A DNA stretch of 35,486 nt, from contig JAVBQA010000047.1 of NCBI GenBank assembly GCA_031549325.1, positions 1 through 35,486 of the forward strand, in the 5' to 3' direction. Of the stretch, positions 26,907-33,967 are shown piece after piece. Source of the stretch: JAJDGF01 sp031549325. Lineage in GTDB: Bacteria; Bacillota; Clostridia; Christensenellales; Aristaeellaceae. The notes below the pieces were generated by a model. That model ran no database searches, had not been told where the DNA came from, and saw only the letters and a program-made list of their open reading frames with translations. The translations under genes were made by a program, and so were the position numbers. Every line of letters begins with the position of its first letter. The stretch's first letter is position 1.

Positions 26907-27659
26907 ATGGCAACATTATACATGGGCGGCACAGGCGAAGCCATCGCCAGGAACGTGCTGTTTTCCGGCGATCCCTGGCGCGTGAACGTGCTGAAACAGT
27001 ACCTGGACAACCCGGTGGACGTGGCGTTCAAGCGCGAGTTCAACACCGTCACCGGCAGCTACAAGGGCGTGCCCGTTACGGTCACTTCCACGGGCATCGG
27101 CGCGCCGTCGGCGGCCATCGCGATGGAAGAAATGTACGAGTGCGGCATGGAAGTGGCGGTGCGCATGGGCACGGTGATGGCGCTGGACGACAGCATGCTC
27201 GGCCAGTTCATCATCCCGATCGCCTCCATGCGGCGCGAAGGCACCAGCGCGAGCTATGCGGAGCCGTCTTACCCGGCCGTGGCGGACGTGGAGCTGGTGA
27301 ATGTGCTCAACGGCGTGGCCAGAGATTTCGGCAAGCGCGCGGACAACGGCATCAGCTGCACGATGGATGGGTTTTATACAAAGATGCACGACTCGCGCTT
27401 CTCCAAGGAGAAGGGCATCGACATGCAGAAGACGTATGATGAGCTGAAGGCGCTCGGCATCTCGGGCATCGACATGGAGACTTCCTGCCTGCTGACCGTG
27501 GGGCGGCTGATGGGCGTGAAGACCGCCGTCATCACGATGGTCACGGTGCTTGAGAACCTGAAGCAGGTGCTCCTGGGCGAGGAGCGCACGGCGGCCGAGG
27601 ACTTGCTGTGCCGCGCGGCACTCGAGGGGATTTACCGGTTTGCGACGGGAGGGAAATAA
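26907..27659 (+). CDS. Nucleoside phosphorylase, uridine-phosphorylase-like
   Basis: This 250-residue cytoplasmic enzyme belongs to the PNP/UDP superfamily and would split a nucleoside with phosphate into base and sugar 1-phosphate. By comparison with E. coli Udp, the phosphate site is kept: G21 and R25 (GDPWRV), R43, R86 and T89 (VRMGT). The ribose-binding Met-Glu is kept as M190-E191 (IDMETS). The uracil-reading Gln and Arg of Udp fall in a region that reads FYTKMHDSRF here and are not evident, and there is no purine-type Asp (MVTVL replaces the SDH segment). The base is therefore probably neither plain uracil nor a normal purine. ATG 26907 follows GGAGGGAA. The BtpA-like gene comes next. 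Confidence 0.9.
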   Translation: MATLYMGGTGEAIARNVLFSGDPWRVNVLKQYLDNPVDVAFKREFNTVTGSYKGVPVTVTSTGIGAPSAAIAMEEMYECGMEVAVRMGTVMALDDSMLGQFIIPIASMRREGTSASYAEPSYPAVADVELVNVLNGVARDFGKRADNGISCTMDGFYTKMHDSRFSKEKGIDMQKTYDELKALGISGIDMETSCLLTVGRLMGVKTAVITMVTVLENLKQVLLGEERTAAEDLLCRAALEGIYRFATGGK

Positions 27660-27660
27660 C

Positions 27661-28455
27661 ATGGACATTCGGGAGACGCTGGGCGTGGGCAAACGGTTTG
27701 TGATCGGCATGGTGCACTGTCTGCCGCTGCCGGGCACGGTGGGCTATGACGGGGATATCGGCAAGATCTATGCGCAGGCCGTGCAGGACGCGAAAACGCT
27801 CGAGGATTGCGGCGTAGACGCCGTGATCGTGGAGAATATGGGGGACAGCCCTTTCGGCGTCAAGCTGGACAAAGCGCAGGCGCTGGCGCTGGCGATTGCC
27901 ACCGCCAAGGTGCGGGACGCTGTCAAGATTCCGGTGGGCGTGGACGCCGCGTTCAATGATTATGAGGCGTCGATCGGCATCGCGCTGGCGGCTGGCTGCC
28001 AGTTTGTGCGCATCCCGGTGTTCGTGGATACCGTGGAGTTCTACGGCGGGTTGATCGCACCCTGCGCGCGCGAGTGCATGACGCTGAGAAAGACCCTGGG
28101 CGCCGAGCACATCATGGTGCTGGCCGACGTGCAGGTAAAACACACCAACATGCTGCTGCCCTATGTGCCCGTGGAGAAATCCGCGAAGGACGCTGCGGGC
28201 TGCTTTGCGGACGCCATCATCGTGACCGGCTCGGCCATCGGGCAGGAAACCCCGATCGAGATGATCGCGCGCGTGAAGAAGGCCGTGAAGGTTCCGGTGA
28301 TCGCGGGCAGCGGCGTGGGCGCGGGCAACATCAAATCGCAGCTCGATATCGCCGACGGTGCGATTATCGGTTCGAGCCTGAAGGTGGACGGGGTGATCAG
28401 CAACCCCATTTCCAAAGAGCTGGTGAATGAAGTGCTTTCGGCATTGAGGGGGTAA
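27661..28455 (+). CDS. BtpA/SgcQ-family TIM-barrel protein
   Basis: This 264-residue cytoplasmic protein has the BtpA family segments: MVHCLPLPG (17-25), VENMGDSPFG near 57, a central VGVDAAFNDYEA strand, ADVQVKHTNML near 155, VTGSAIGQ near 185 and the phosphate-binding-like AGSGVGAGNI and IIGSSLK near the end. The family was named for photosystem I biogenesis in cyanobacteria, but its many relatives in catabolic operons (SgcQ) have no firmly known reaction. ATG 27661 follows GGGAGGGAA directly after the phosphorylase stop. The two phosphate-type loops suggest a phosphorylated substrate. The function is not assigned. Confidence 0.88.
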   Translation: MDIRETLGVGKRFVIGMVHCLPLPGTVGYDGDIGKIYAQAVQDAKTLEDCGVDAVIVENMGDSPFGVKLDKAQALALAIATAKVRDAVKIPVGVDAAFNDYEASIGIALAAGCQFVRIPVFVDTVEFYGGLIAPCARECMTLRKTLGAEHIMVLADVQVKHTNMLLPYVPVEKSAKDAAGCFADAIIVTGSAIGQETPIEMIARVKKAVKVPVIAGSGVGAGNIKSQLDIADGAIIGSSLKVDGVISNPISKELVNEVLSALRG

Positions 28456-28460
28456 CACAC

Positions 28461-29621
28461 ATGATGAGACCGATGAAACTGGCGGGCGACAAGCTGATGT
28501 TTGGGGAAGGCTGCCTGGAATTCCTGTCGCAGCTGGGGGCGCGCCGCGCGATGATCGTCACCGGCGGCAGCAGCATGGAGAAGAGCGGCATCCTGAAAAA
28601 GGTGAGGGGCTATTTGGAGCAGGGCGGCGCCGAAACCGATGTGTTTGCGGGCGTGGAACCCGATCCTTCGTTCGAGACGGTGCTCAAAGGCGCCAAACAG
28701 TTCCTTGCGTTTGAGCCTGACCTGGTCGTGGCGCTGGGCGGCGGTTCGGCCATGGACGCCGCGAAGATGATGTGGGTTTACTATGAGCACCCGGAGCTGA
28801 AGACGCTCGCGGATGTGTTGCCGCCCAACGCGTTCCCCAAGCTGCGGAACAAGGCGGTTTTGTGCTGCATCCCATCGACGGCGGGCTCGGCCAGCGAGGT
28901 GTCGCGCTCTGTTGTGATTACCGAGGGCGGCATCAAGCACGGCATCGGGAACATGGAGATGATGCCGGACATCGCGATCTGCGATCCTGAGGTTACCGCC
29001 ACCATGCCCAAGGGCATCACCGCCGAGACGGGCATGGACGCGATGACCCATGCGCTGGAGGCGTATGTGTCCACTCGCGCGAATTACCTGAGCGACGTGA
29101 TGGCACTGCAGGCGGTGAAGGATATCGCCGAATACCTGCCCAAGGCTTGCCAGAACGGCGCGGATCTGAGCGCGCGCGAGCGCATGCTGAACGCGTCGAT
29201 GATCGCCGGGCTGGCGTTCACGAACGTGTCGCTTGGCATTGTGCACTCCATCGCGCACACCGTTGGCGGCTTCTTCCACGTTCCGCATGGGCTGGCGGAC
29301 GCGGTGATCCTGCCGTATGTGATTGATTTCAACAGCAGCGATGCGCGCGCCAAGGCGCGCTATGCCGAAGCCGCGCGCGCGCTGGGCGCTTCGGACATGA
29401 GCGAGGTTATCCGCGGTCTGAATCGCGCGCTGTCGATTCCTGAGTCCCTGCGCGCGCTCGTGCCGGACGCCGACGCGTTCCGGGCCAAGATCCCCGAAAT
29501 GGCGCGGCTTGCGCTGGCCGATGGCTGCACAAAAACCAACCCGGTCATCCCGGACGAGGCGGGTATGGAGCGGCTGATCGAGCGCGTCTATCTTGGAAAC
29601 ATCGGAGGAGTAACCGAATGA
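28461..29621 (+). CDS. Iron-containing alcohol dehydrogenase
   Basis: This 386-residue cytoplasmic oxidoreductase has the group III Fe-ADH layout: an N-terminal NAD(P)-binding part with GGGSAMDAAK (93-102), then a helical domain with the metal ligands D193, H197 (MDAMTHALEAY), H262 and H276 (VHSIAHTVGGFFHVPHG). Relatives interconvert short aldehydes and alcohols such as lactaldehyde/propanediol, or oxidise glycerol. In this operon it could reduce or oxidise an aldehyde cut from a sugar phosphate by one of the two TIM-barrel proteins beside it. ATG 28461 is 5 bases after the BtpA stop with a G-rich site. Its end overlaps the next gene (ATGA). Confidence 0.93.
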   Translation: MMRPMKLAGDKLMFGEGCLEFLSQLGARRAMIVTGGSSMEKSGILKKVRGYLEQGGAETDVFAGVEPDPSFETVLKGAKQFLAFEPDLVVALGGGSAMDAAKMMWVYYEHPELKTLADVLPPNAFPKLRNKAVLCCIPSTAGSASEVSRSVVITEGGIKHGIGNMEMMPDIAICDPEVTATMPKGITAETGMDAMTHALEAYVSTRANYLSDVMALQAVKDIAEYLPKACQNGADLSARERMLNASMIAGLAFTNVSLGIVHSIAHTVGGFFHVPHGLADAVILPYVIDFNSSDARAKARYAEAARALGASDMSEVIRGLNRALSIPESLRALVPDADAFRAKIPEMARLALADGCTKTNPVIPDEAGMERLIERVYLGNIGGVTE

Positions 29622-30334
29622 AGCTGATCTGCTATCTGTCCAACGGCTATCCGAGCATCGAGGGCTGCCTTTCGCTGGCCAAGACCTATGTTGAAGCGGG
29701 CTGCGATGTGATCGAGATTGATTTCCCGGCAAAGGATCCATACCTTGAAAACGAGTTCATTCAAAACAGAATGGCGCATGCGCTTTCCCAGTGCCCCGAT
29801 CCGTCGGCTTACATGGACGGGCTCACCCGGCTGAAGCGGCAGCTGCCGGGCACCAGCTTCATCCTGGTGGTCTACGAGTCCACGCTCATTGAGATCGGCT
29901 ATGAGCGGTTCGCGGGTTTCCTGAAGGACAACGGGTTTCTGGACATCATTTACGTCGGCCTGCAGAGCGGCGAGATCAAGGAGCGCCTGATTCAAGACGG
30001 CATCCGCGTCAGCTGCTACGTGCAGTATGACTTGCCCGAGGACGAGGTGGAACACGCCAAAGAATCCAATGGCTTTGTGTACCTGCAGGCGCGGCCGACG
30101 ACCGGGCGCGTGCATCCCGAGTATCCGCTGCTGAAGGACCTGATCGGCTACCTGCGTGGCCAGGGCATCGAGCGCCCGATCTACTGCGGCGTGGGCATCC
30201 ACCAGCCTGAGGACGCGAAGATGGCCAAAGAGGCGGGGGCCGACGCGGTGTTTGTGGGCAGCACGATTCTGAAGCTGTACGACGACAAGCAGGCGCTGAT
30301 CCAGAAAATCCAAGAGTTCAAAGCAGAATGCTGA
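29618..30334 (+). CDS. Tryptophan synthase alpha-like TIM-barrel enzyme without a TrpB partner
   Basis: This 238-residue protein matches TrpA along its length: an N-terminal LSNGYPS strand, VIEIDFPAKDPYLENE (31-46), an ARPTTGR loop near 158, the phosphate loop CGVGIHQPEDA (190-200) and VGSTILK (213-219). TrpA cleaves indole-3-glycerol phosphate by a retro-aldol step using Glu49 and Asp60. Here E33 matches Glu49 but Asp60 is replaced by E44, and no trpB or other trp gene is near. It is about 30 residues shorter than TrpA. It is probably a retro-aldol lyase or isomerase on another phosphorylated substrate. ATG 29618 overlaps the dehydrogenase stop. Confidence 0.85.
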   Translation: MKLICYLSNGYPSIEGCLSLAKTYVEAGCDVIEIDFPAKDPYLENEFIQNRMAHALSQCPDPSAYMDGLTRLKRQLPGTSFILVVYESTLIEIGYERFAGFLKDNGFLDIIYVGLQSGEIKERLIQDGIRVSCYVQYDLPEDEVEHAKESNGFVYLQARPTTGRVHPEYPLLKDLIGYLRGQGIERPIYCGVGIHQPEDAKMAKEAGADAVFVGSTILKLYDDKQALIQKIQEFKAEC

Positions 30335-30348
30335 CGGGAGGCGGTCAC

Positions 30349-30807
30349 ATGAGCCAGGCGCGCGCCAAAAGTGTCTCTATGTTCACTCTGGGCGTTGACG
30401 ATCTTGAGCGCTCGGTCGCGTTCTACAAAGCGCTGGGCTTCAGCCATTCGCCAGATTCCGACCCGGCGATGTGCACGTTCATGGTGAGCGGCAACATCGC
30501 CATCGGCCTTGTGTCCTACGACTTTTTGGCGCAGGACGCGCTGTTGCCGGTCAGCCCCAGGCAGCCGTATTGCGGCTTCACGATGGCCATCAATGGGGCC
30601 AGCGCCGAGGAGGTAGACCAGCTGTTCTCGTTGGCCGTCGCCGCGGGCGCGCACCCGCAACAAGCGCCGCATTGGAAGGATTGGGGTGGCTACGATGGCT
30701 ATTCCGGCTATTTCCTGGATCCTGACGGCTTTGCCTGGGAGGTGGCCTTTGCGCCATTTTTGAATCTGGCGGAGGACAACCATCTGATTTGCCGCGCGGG
30801 GGAATGA
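30349..30807 (+). CDS. VOC-family (glyoxalase-like) protein
   Basis: This 152-residue protein has one VOC pair of beta-alpha-beta-beta-beta units. The first strand and helix read TLGVDDLERSVAFYKALGF, and the end reads YFLDPDGFAWEVAF. The His often seen as first metal ligand appears to be Met here, so glyoxalase activity should not be assumed; lyases, epimerases and dioxygenases share this fold. ATG 30349 follows GGGAGGCGG 14 bases after the TrpA-like gene. A longer reading from 30328 would overlap that gene and lacks a site. It is the last gene of the operon before the terminator at 31039. Confidence 0.82.
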   Translation: MSQARAKSVSMFTLGVDDLERSVAFYKALGFSHSPDSDPAMCTFMVSGNIAIGLVSYDFLAQDALLPVSPRQPYCGFTMAINGASAEEVDQLFSLAVAAGAHPQQAPHWKDWGGYDGYSGYFLDPDGFAWEVAFAPFLNLAEDNHLICRAGE

Positions 30808-31038
30808 CGCCGGTTTGGGAGGAAACGCGTGCGCAGGCGTCCGCTGCATGCAGATACCGGACTGCGCGGACACGGAGCTTTCCACGTGAAGGCGTCAAAG
30901 CCATTGGCGGTGAGCCGTTTCACGGCGCTTCGCCCGTTGAAACCTCTTGCTCTCCGGCATAAAAATCCATCCGGCGCCTGTTACATGAGAGGCGCGGATC
31001 CCGCCCCTTGATGTTCGTCCAACCCCTTTTCAACGTGT
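30808..31038. other. Gap without a recognised gene, before the operon terminator
   Basis: The whole gap between genes runs 30808-31170 and includes the terminator at 31039-31079. A 60-codon frame starting GTG at 30829 has a GGGAGGAAACGC site but encodes an Arg/Pro/Ala-rich sequence with no recognisable family, so I do not call it. I see no other structure. Confidence 0.5.
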
Positions 31039-31079
31039 AAGCCCCCAATCGTTGTATTTCTCTACGATTGGGGGCTTTT
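31039..31079 (+). terminator. Intrinsic terminator ending the nucleoside operon
   Basis: AAGCCCCCAATCGT (31039-31052) and ACGATTGGGGGCTT (31064-31077) form a perfect 14-bp stem with an 11-base loop, followed by TTTTC. It lies between convergent genes, about 230 bases after the VOC stop. The opposite strand ends in CTTA and would be a weaker terminator. Confidence 0.88.
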
Positions 31080-31170
31080 CTCTTCCGTCCTGTCTTCTGG
31101 GGGCGGCACACACATCAACCGCGCTCTTGACGTACGGCGTGCTCATGCGCCCTCCATGACCGCTTTCCAT

Positions 31171-31818
31171 TCAACCGAGCGAGATGTCGATGGCCTTGTG
31201 TGTGCCAAAGTCGATGATATGCCCAAGCCTGACGGGTACGGGACGCTTGAAGATCGGGCCGTCGATCACAATCGTGTGGTACTCGCCGTTCTCGCCGCAA
31301 ATGTCGGAGCCCGTCGCTGCGATGCGCTCGACCAACGCGGGGGTGAGCGGTTGTCCCAAAAACGACCCATCCAGCGCATCGCTGCGCACAATCTTGATGA
31401 GCGCCTTGAATCCGGCGGCGATGCCCTCGCGGGTGAGCCGCTCGCGGTCTTGCCGCCAGAGGGGCAGAAGGCATTTAAGCCCCGCGCTTGCGCAGCGCGC
31501 TTCGTTCCAAACTTTGTGATCCGCGATGTCGATGTCGCCGAACGCGCATGCCTCCGCGCCCAAATCACGGGCAGCTTGCAGCGCGCGCTCCAGCGCTTCG
31601 GTGTAGCCGTCCGGCGCACACGCGCAGGGGATCAGCGGGATGTCCAGACTGTTGCCGATCGCCTCCAGCAGATCCATCGGCGCGCCGTGAAACCAGGAGC
31701 GGCCCTGTTCCCGGTTGATGGTGGTGATCAGCGCCACCGGCGTGTGGCCCTGCCGGATCAGTCGGTGCAGCGCCAGCGCGCTGTCCTTGCCGCCGCTGTA
31801 GCTCATGGCAAAATTCAT
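31171..31818 (-). CDS. Dph6-like PP-loop ATP pyrophosphatase (adenine nucleotide alpha hydrolase fold)
   Basis: This 215-residue cytoplasmic protein opens with the N-type ATP-pyrophosphatase loop SYSGGKDSALAL (SGGKDS at 8-13). Other family segments are FGDIDIADHKVWNE and GENGEYHTIV. It matches the Dph6 type, which amidates diphthine on elongation factor 2 in archaea and eukaryotes. Bacteria lack diphthamide, so bacterial copies must do something else, probably an ATP-dependent amidation or a similar adenylation. ATG 31818 overlaps the stop of the acetyltransferase gene (ATGA), so the two are coupled. Family is secure; function is unknown. Confidence 0.88.
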   Translation of the reverse strand: MNFAMSYSGGKDSALALHRLIRQGHTPVALITTINREQGRSWFHGAPMDLLEAIGNSLDIPLIPCACAPDGYTEALERALQAARDLGAEACAFGDIDIADHKVWNEARCASAGLKCLLPLWRQDRERLTREGIAAGFKALIKIVRSDALDGSFLGQPLTPALVERIAATGSDICGENGEYHTIVIDGPIFKRPVPVRLGHIIDFGTHKAIDISLG

Positions 31819-32450
31819 TGCAGCGCCTCGATTCTCGAAAGGTCGGCGCTGCACAGGATTTCAAGGTTGGCGAAGATCTTTTCGGCGGGCCAATCCCACC
31901 ACCGGATCTGCAGCAGCTTGTCGGTCAGCGCGTCGTCGAACCGCTTGCGAATGATTCGGGCCGGATTCCCGCCGGCGATGTGGAAGGCGGGAACATCCTT
32001 GGCGACCACGGCGTTCGCCGCGATGATCGCACCGTCGCCGATGTGCACGCCGGGAAGGATCGTGGCGTGCTGGCCGATCCAGACGTCGTTGCCGACCACG
32101 GTGTCCCCTTTGAAGGGCAGCTCATCGCGCGTCGGTGTGCACTTCTCCCAGCCGCAGCCCATGATGTTGAACGGGTAGGTGGTGACCGAACCCATGCGGT
32201 GGTTCGCGCCGTTCATGACGAACTCCACGCCCCGTGCGATGGCGCAGAACTTACCGATGATCAGCCGGTCGCCCAGGAACTCGTAGTGGTGGGTGACATG
32301 ATCCTCGAACCGCTCGGATCCGTTCGGATCATCAAAGTAAGTGTAGTCGCCCACGATGATGTTGGGGCGCGTCACGACGTTCTTGATGAAGCACACGCTG
32401 GGGATGACCGGGTTGGGATGGACGGCGGTTGGATCGGGGCCAAACGGCAT
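31815..32450 (-). CDS. Vat/CatB-family xenobiotic O-acetyltransferase
   Basis: This 211-residue trimeric left-handed beta-helix enzyme would transfer acetyl from acetyl-CoA. It closely follows streptogramin A acetyltransferases (Vat): IGKFCAIARGVEFVMNGANHRMGS with catalytic H84, TYPFNIMGCGWEK, the LPFKGDTVVGNDVWIGQHATILPGV hexapeptide coils (given in parts: KGDTVVGNDVWIG and ILPGVHIGDGAII), and GGNPARIIRKRF near the end. Length fits (about 209-212). ATG 32450 has GAGGAGG 7 bases upstream, so an upstream in-frame ATG at 32594 is rejected. It is first in a two-gene operon. Chromosomal members of this family are common and need not confer resistance; the true acceptor is unknown. Confidence 0.92.
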   Translation of the reverse strand: MPFGPDPTAVHPNPVIPSVCFIKNVVTRPNIIVGDYTYFDDPNGSERFEDHVTHHYEFLGDRLIIGKFCAIARGVEFVMNGANHRMGSVTTYPFNIMGCGWEKCTPTRDELPFKGDTVVGNDVWIGQHATILPGVHIGDGAIIAANAVVAKDVPAFHIAGGNPARIIRKRFDDALTDKLLQIRWWDWPAEKIFANLEILCSADLSRIEALQ

Positions 32451-32528
32451 TGTAAAACCTCCTCGAGTGTCAGACGCTGTCAGCGAAGGCCTGCGCGATG
32501 CGCACATCACAGCACACGCTTCCATGTT

Positions 32529-32557
32529 ATTATACTTCGGCGTGGCGGCAAGGGCAA
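32529..32557 (-). promoter_or_regulatory. Promoter of the acetyltransferase/PP-loop operon
   Basis: On the minus strand, TTGCCC (32552-32557) and TATAAT (32529-32534) are 17 bases apart (4 of 6 and 6 of 6 matches), 78 bases before ATG 32450. Confidence 0.65.
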
Positions 32558-32561
32558 GGCG

Positions 32562-32590
32562 TAGAAACTTTTTCGTTGGCATGGTATAAT
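32562..32590 (+). promoter_or_regulatory. Promoter of the 4Fe-4S protein operon
   Basis: TAGAAA (32562-32567) and a perfect TATAAT (32585-32590) are 17 bases apart. It is back-to-back with the minus-strand promoter. The first gene starts about 190 bases downstream, leaving a long leader. Confidence 0.55.
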
Positions 32591-32780
32591 GCACTTAATG
32601 CATCGGGCTGCGGACACGTTTGGCCGAAGGCCAGGGGGAGGCGACTGGCGGATGCAGATCGTGTTTCGCGCGCTGCGCTTCAGGCCGCGCGATGTGCACC
32701 AGGGTGTATCCCTGGATCAGATCCAAGGAAATGCCGGGAAGGGTTGAGCGTGTTTCTGTTTTCGAACGGAGGTGGCGAGA
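32591..32780 (+). other. Long leader with a possible 31-codon leader ORF
   Basis: This leader belongs to the 330-base gap 32451-32780, whose other half holds two divergent promoters. The leader contains an ATG at 32652 with GGGGGAGG upstream, open for 31 codons to TGA at 32745-32747, and inside it a perfect stem CCAGGG-TGTAT-CCCTGG (32699-32715). The peptide has no runs of one amino acid that would suggest classical attenuation. I recognise no riboswitch. Confidence 0.3.
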
Positions 32781-33488
32781 ATGGCAGTGAAGCTGACCAG
32801 CGCGATCGTGAAAGCATACGGCCTGAACGCGGGAGCAAGTGTCGTCGGCATTGCGGCATCCAAGGATTTCGTCTTGGCGCCGGATGGGTTTAGGCCCACC
32901 GACGTGCTGCCGGAATGCGTTTCCGTCGTCGTTTTGGGCGCTACGTTTTCGCCGGACGTCCTAAAGGATGTCGCCGAATACACCGCAAGCCGCAATGCGA
33001 TGCTGACCGCGATGACCAGCATGGCGAAAGACGTGGCAAGGCGAATCAAGGCCGATGGCTGGAAAACAAAAGCCATCAGCGCATCGGGCGGCAAATGGGT
33101 GGCTGGCGATGGAAGAAAAGAGCAGGTTGGATACATTTCTCTGAAACACGCCGCCGAAATCGCGGGGCTTGGCGTCATTGGCAAGAACTATTTGTTGATG
33201 AATCCGCAGTATGGCAATCTTCTTTGGCTCAGTGCTGTTCTCACCGATGCGGAGCTGATGCCGGATGAAAAGGCGCGATTTGCCCCGTGCGAAAACTGCA
33301 ACAAATGCGTTGAAGCTTGTCCCGCGAAGGCACTGGATGACCTTGCCTCATTCGGCAAAAAAGGATGCTCGGATTTCTTTACAATCGAAAACAGGAAATT
33401 CCTGATAAAATGTTATTTGTGCCGCACGATATGCCCCAACTCTTTTGGCCGATCGGCCGATGCGGAGAGGAGGGATGATTCACGGTGA
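32781..33488 (+). CDS. Two-cluster 4Fe-4S protein, small epoxyqueuosine-reductase-like
   Basis: This 235-residue cytoplasmic protein ends in a double 4Fe-4S module. One cluster site is CENCNKCVEACP near residue 174; the second uses a Cys in KKGCSDF followed by KCYLCRTICPN, giving eight Cys in the QueG-like arrangement. The N-terminal part (SVVVLGATFSPD; LKHAAEIAGLGVIGKN) resembles the QueG catalytic region, but the protein is much shorter than QueG (about 350-380) and lacks its C-terminal repeats. Small relatives are common in clostridia and unassigned. ATG 32781 follows GGAGGTGGCGAG, which rules out the GTG at 32772 that is part of that site. The GNAT gene overlaps its stop. Confidence 0.85.
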   Translation: MAVKLTSAIVKAYGLNAGASVVGIAASKDFVLAPDGFRPTDVLPECVSVVVLGATFSPDVLKDVAEYTASRNAMLTAMTSMAKDVARRIKADGWKTKAISASGGKWVAGDGRKEQVGYISLKHAAEIAGLGVIGKNYLLMNPQYGNLLWLSAVLTDAELMPDEKARFAPCENCNKCVEACPAKALDDLASFGKKGCSDFFTIENRKFLIKCYLCRTICPNSFGRSADAERRDDSR

Positions 33489-33967
33489 TTGACGGCTTAA
33501 CGATCCGATTCGCGCGGGAGGATGACTGCGCGCTGATTCTCCGGTTCATACGGGCGCTGGCGACCTATGAGAAGATGGCGGATCAGGTGGTGGCGACGGA
33601 GGGTGGCTTGCGGGAGACACTGTTCAGGAAGAAGCAGGCCGAGGTCATCATCGGCGAGTTTCGCGGCGAGCCGGTGGCGTTTGCGCTGTTCTTTCACAAC
33701 TACTCTACGTTTCTGGGCAAGGCAGGAATGTATCTGGAAGATCTGTTCGTCGAGCCGTCATGCCGTGGACTGGGCATCGGCAAGGCGATGTTTGCGGAGC
33801 TGGCGCGCATCGCGGTGGATCGCGGCTGCGAGCGACTGGACTGGTGGTGCCTGGATTGGAACGAGCGCTCCGTTCGCTTTTACAAGGGCATGGGCGCCGA
33901 AGCGATGGACGAGTGGACCGTGTATCGCCTGCACAAGGCGGCGCTGGCCGAACTGGCCTGCGAATGA
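33485..33967 (+). CDS. GNAT acetyltransferase, SSAT (diamine/polyamine)-like
   Basis: This 160-residue acetyl-CoA-dependent acetyltransferase carries the GNAT motif A (VEPSCRGLGIGKAMF, near 92-106), preceded by YLEDLFV, and the SSAT-type ending LDWNERSVRFYKGMGAEAMDEWTVYRL in parts (LDWNERSVRFY, then MDEWTVYRL). These match spermidine/spermine N-acetyltransferase relatives, which also include thialysine acetylases, so an amine acceptor is likely. The start is GTG 33485, overlapping the preceding TGA, with GAGGAGGGATG upstream. The following gene overlaps its stop (ATGA). The exact substrate is unknown. Confidence 0.9.
   Translation: MIDGLTIRFAREDDCALILRFIRALATYEKMADQVVATEGGLRETLFRKKQAEVIIGEFRGEPVAFALFFHNYSTFLGKAGMYLEDLFVEPSCRGLGIGKAMFAELARIAVDRGCERLDWWCLDWNERSVRFYKGMGAEAMDEWTVYRLHKAALAELACE

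Noticed and set aside
28161..29741. Long minus-strand open frame opposite the Fe-ADH gene
   Set aside because: It spans several well-supported plus-strand genes, has no motif and no ribosome site.
29618..30334. Calling the gene trpA
   Set aside because: One catalytic Asp is replaced, the protein is short, and no other trp gene is present in the window.
30829..31011. Possible 60-codon gene with a good ribosome site
   Set aside because: Arg/Pro/Ala-rich sequence with no recognisable family, directly before a terminator; the ribosome site alone is not enough.
31171..31818. Calling the protein diphthine-ammonia ligase
   Set aside because: Bacteria lack diphthamide on their elongation factor, so only the fold and PP-loop chemistry can be supported.
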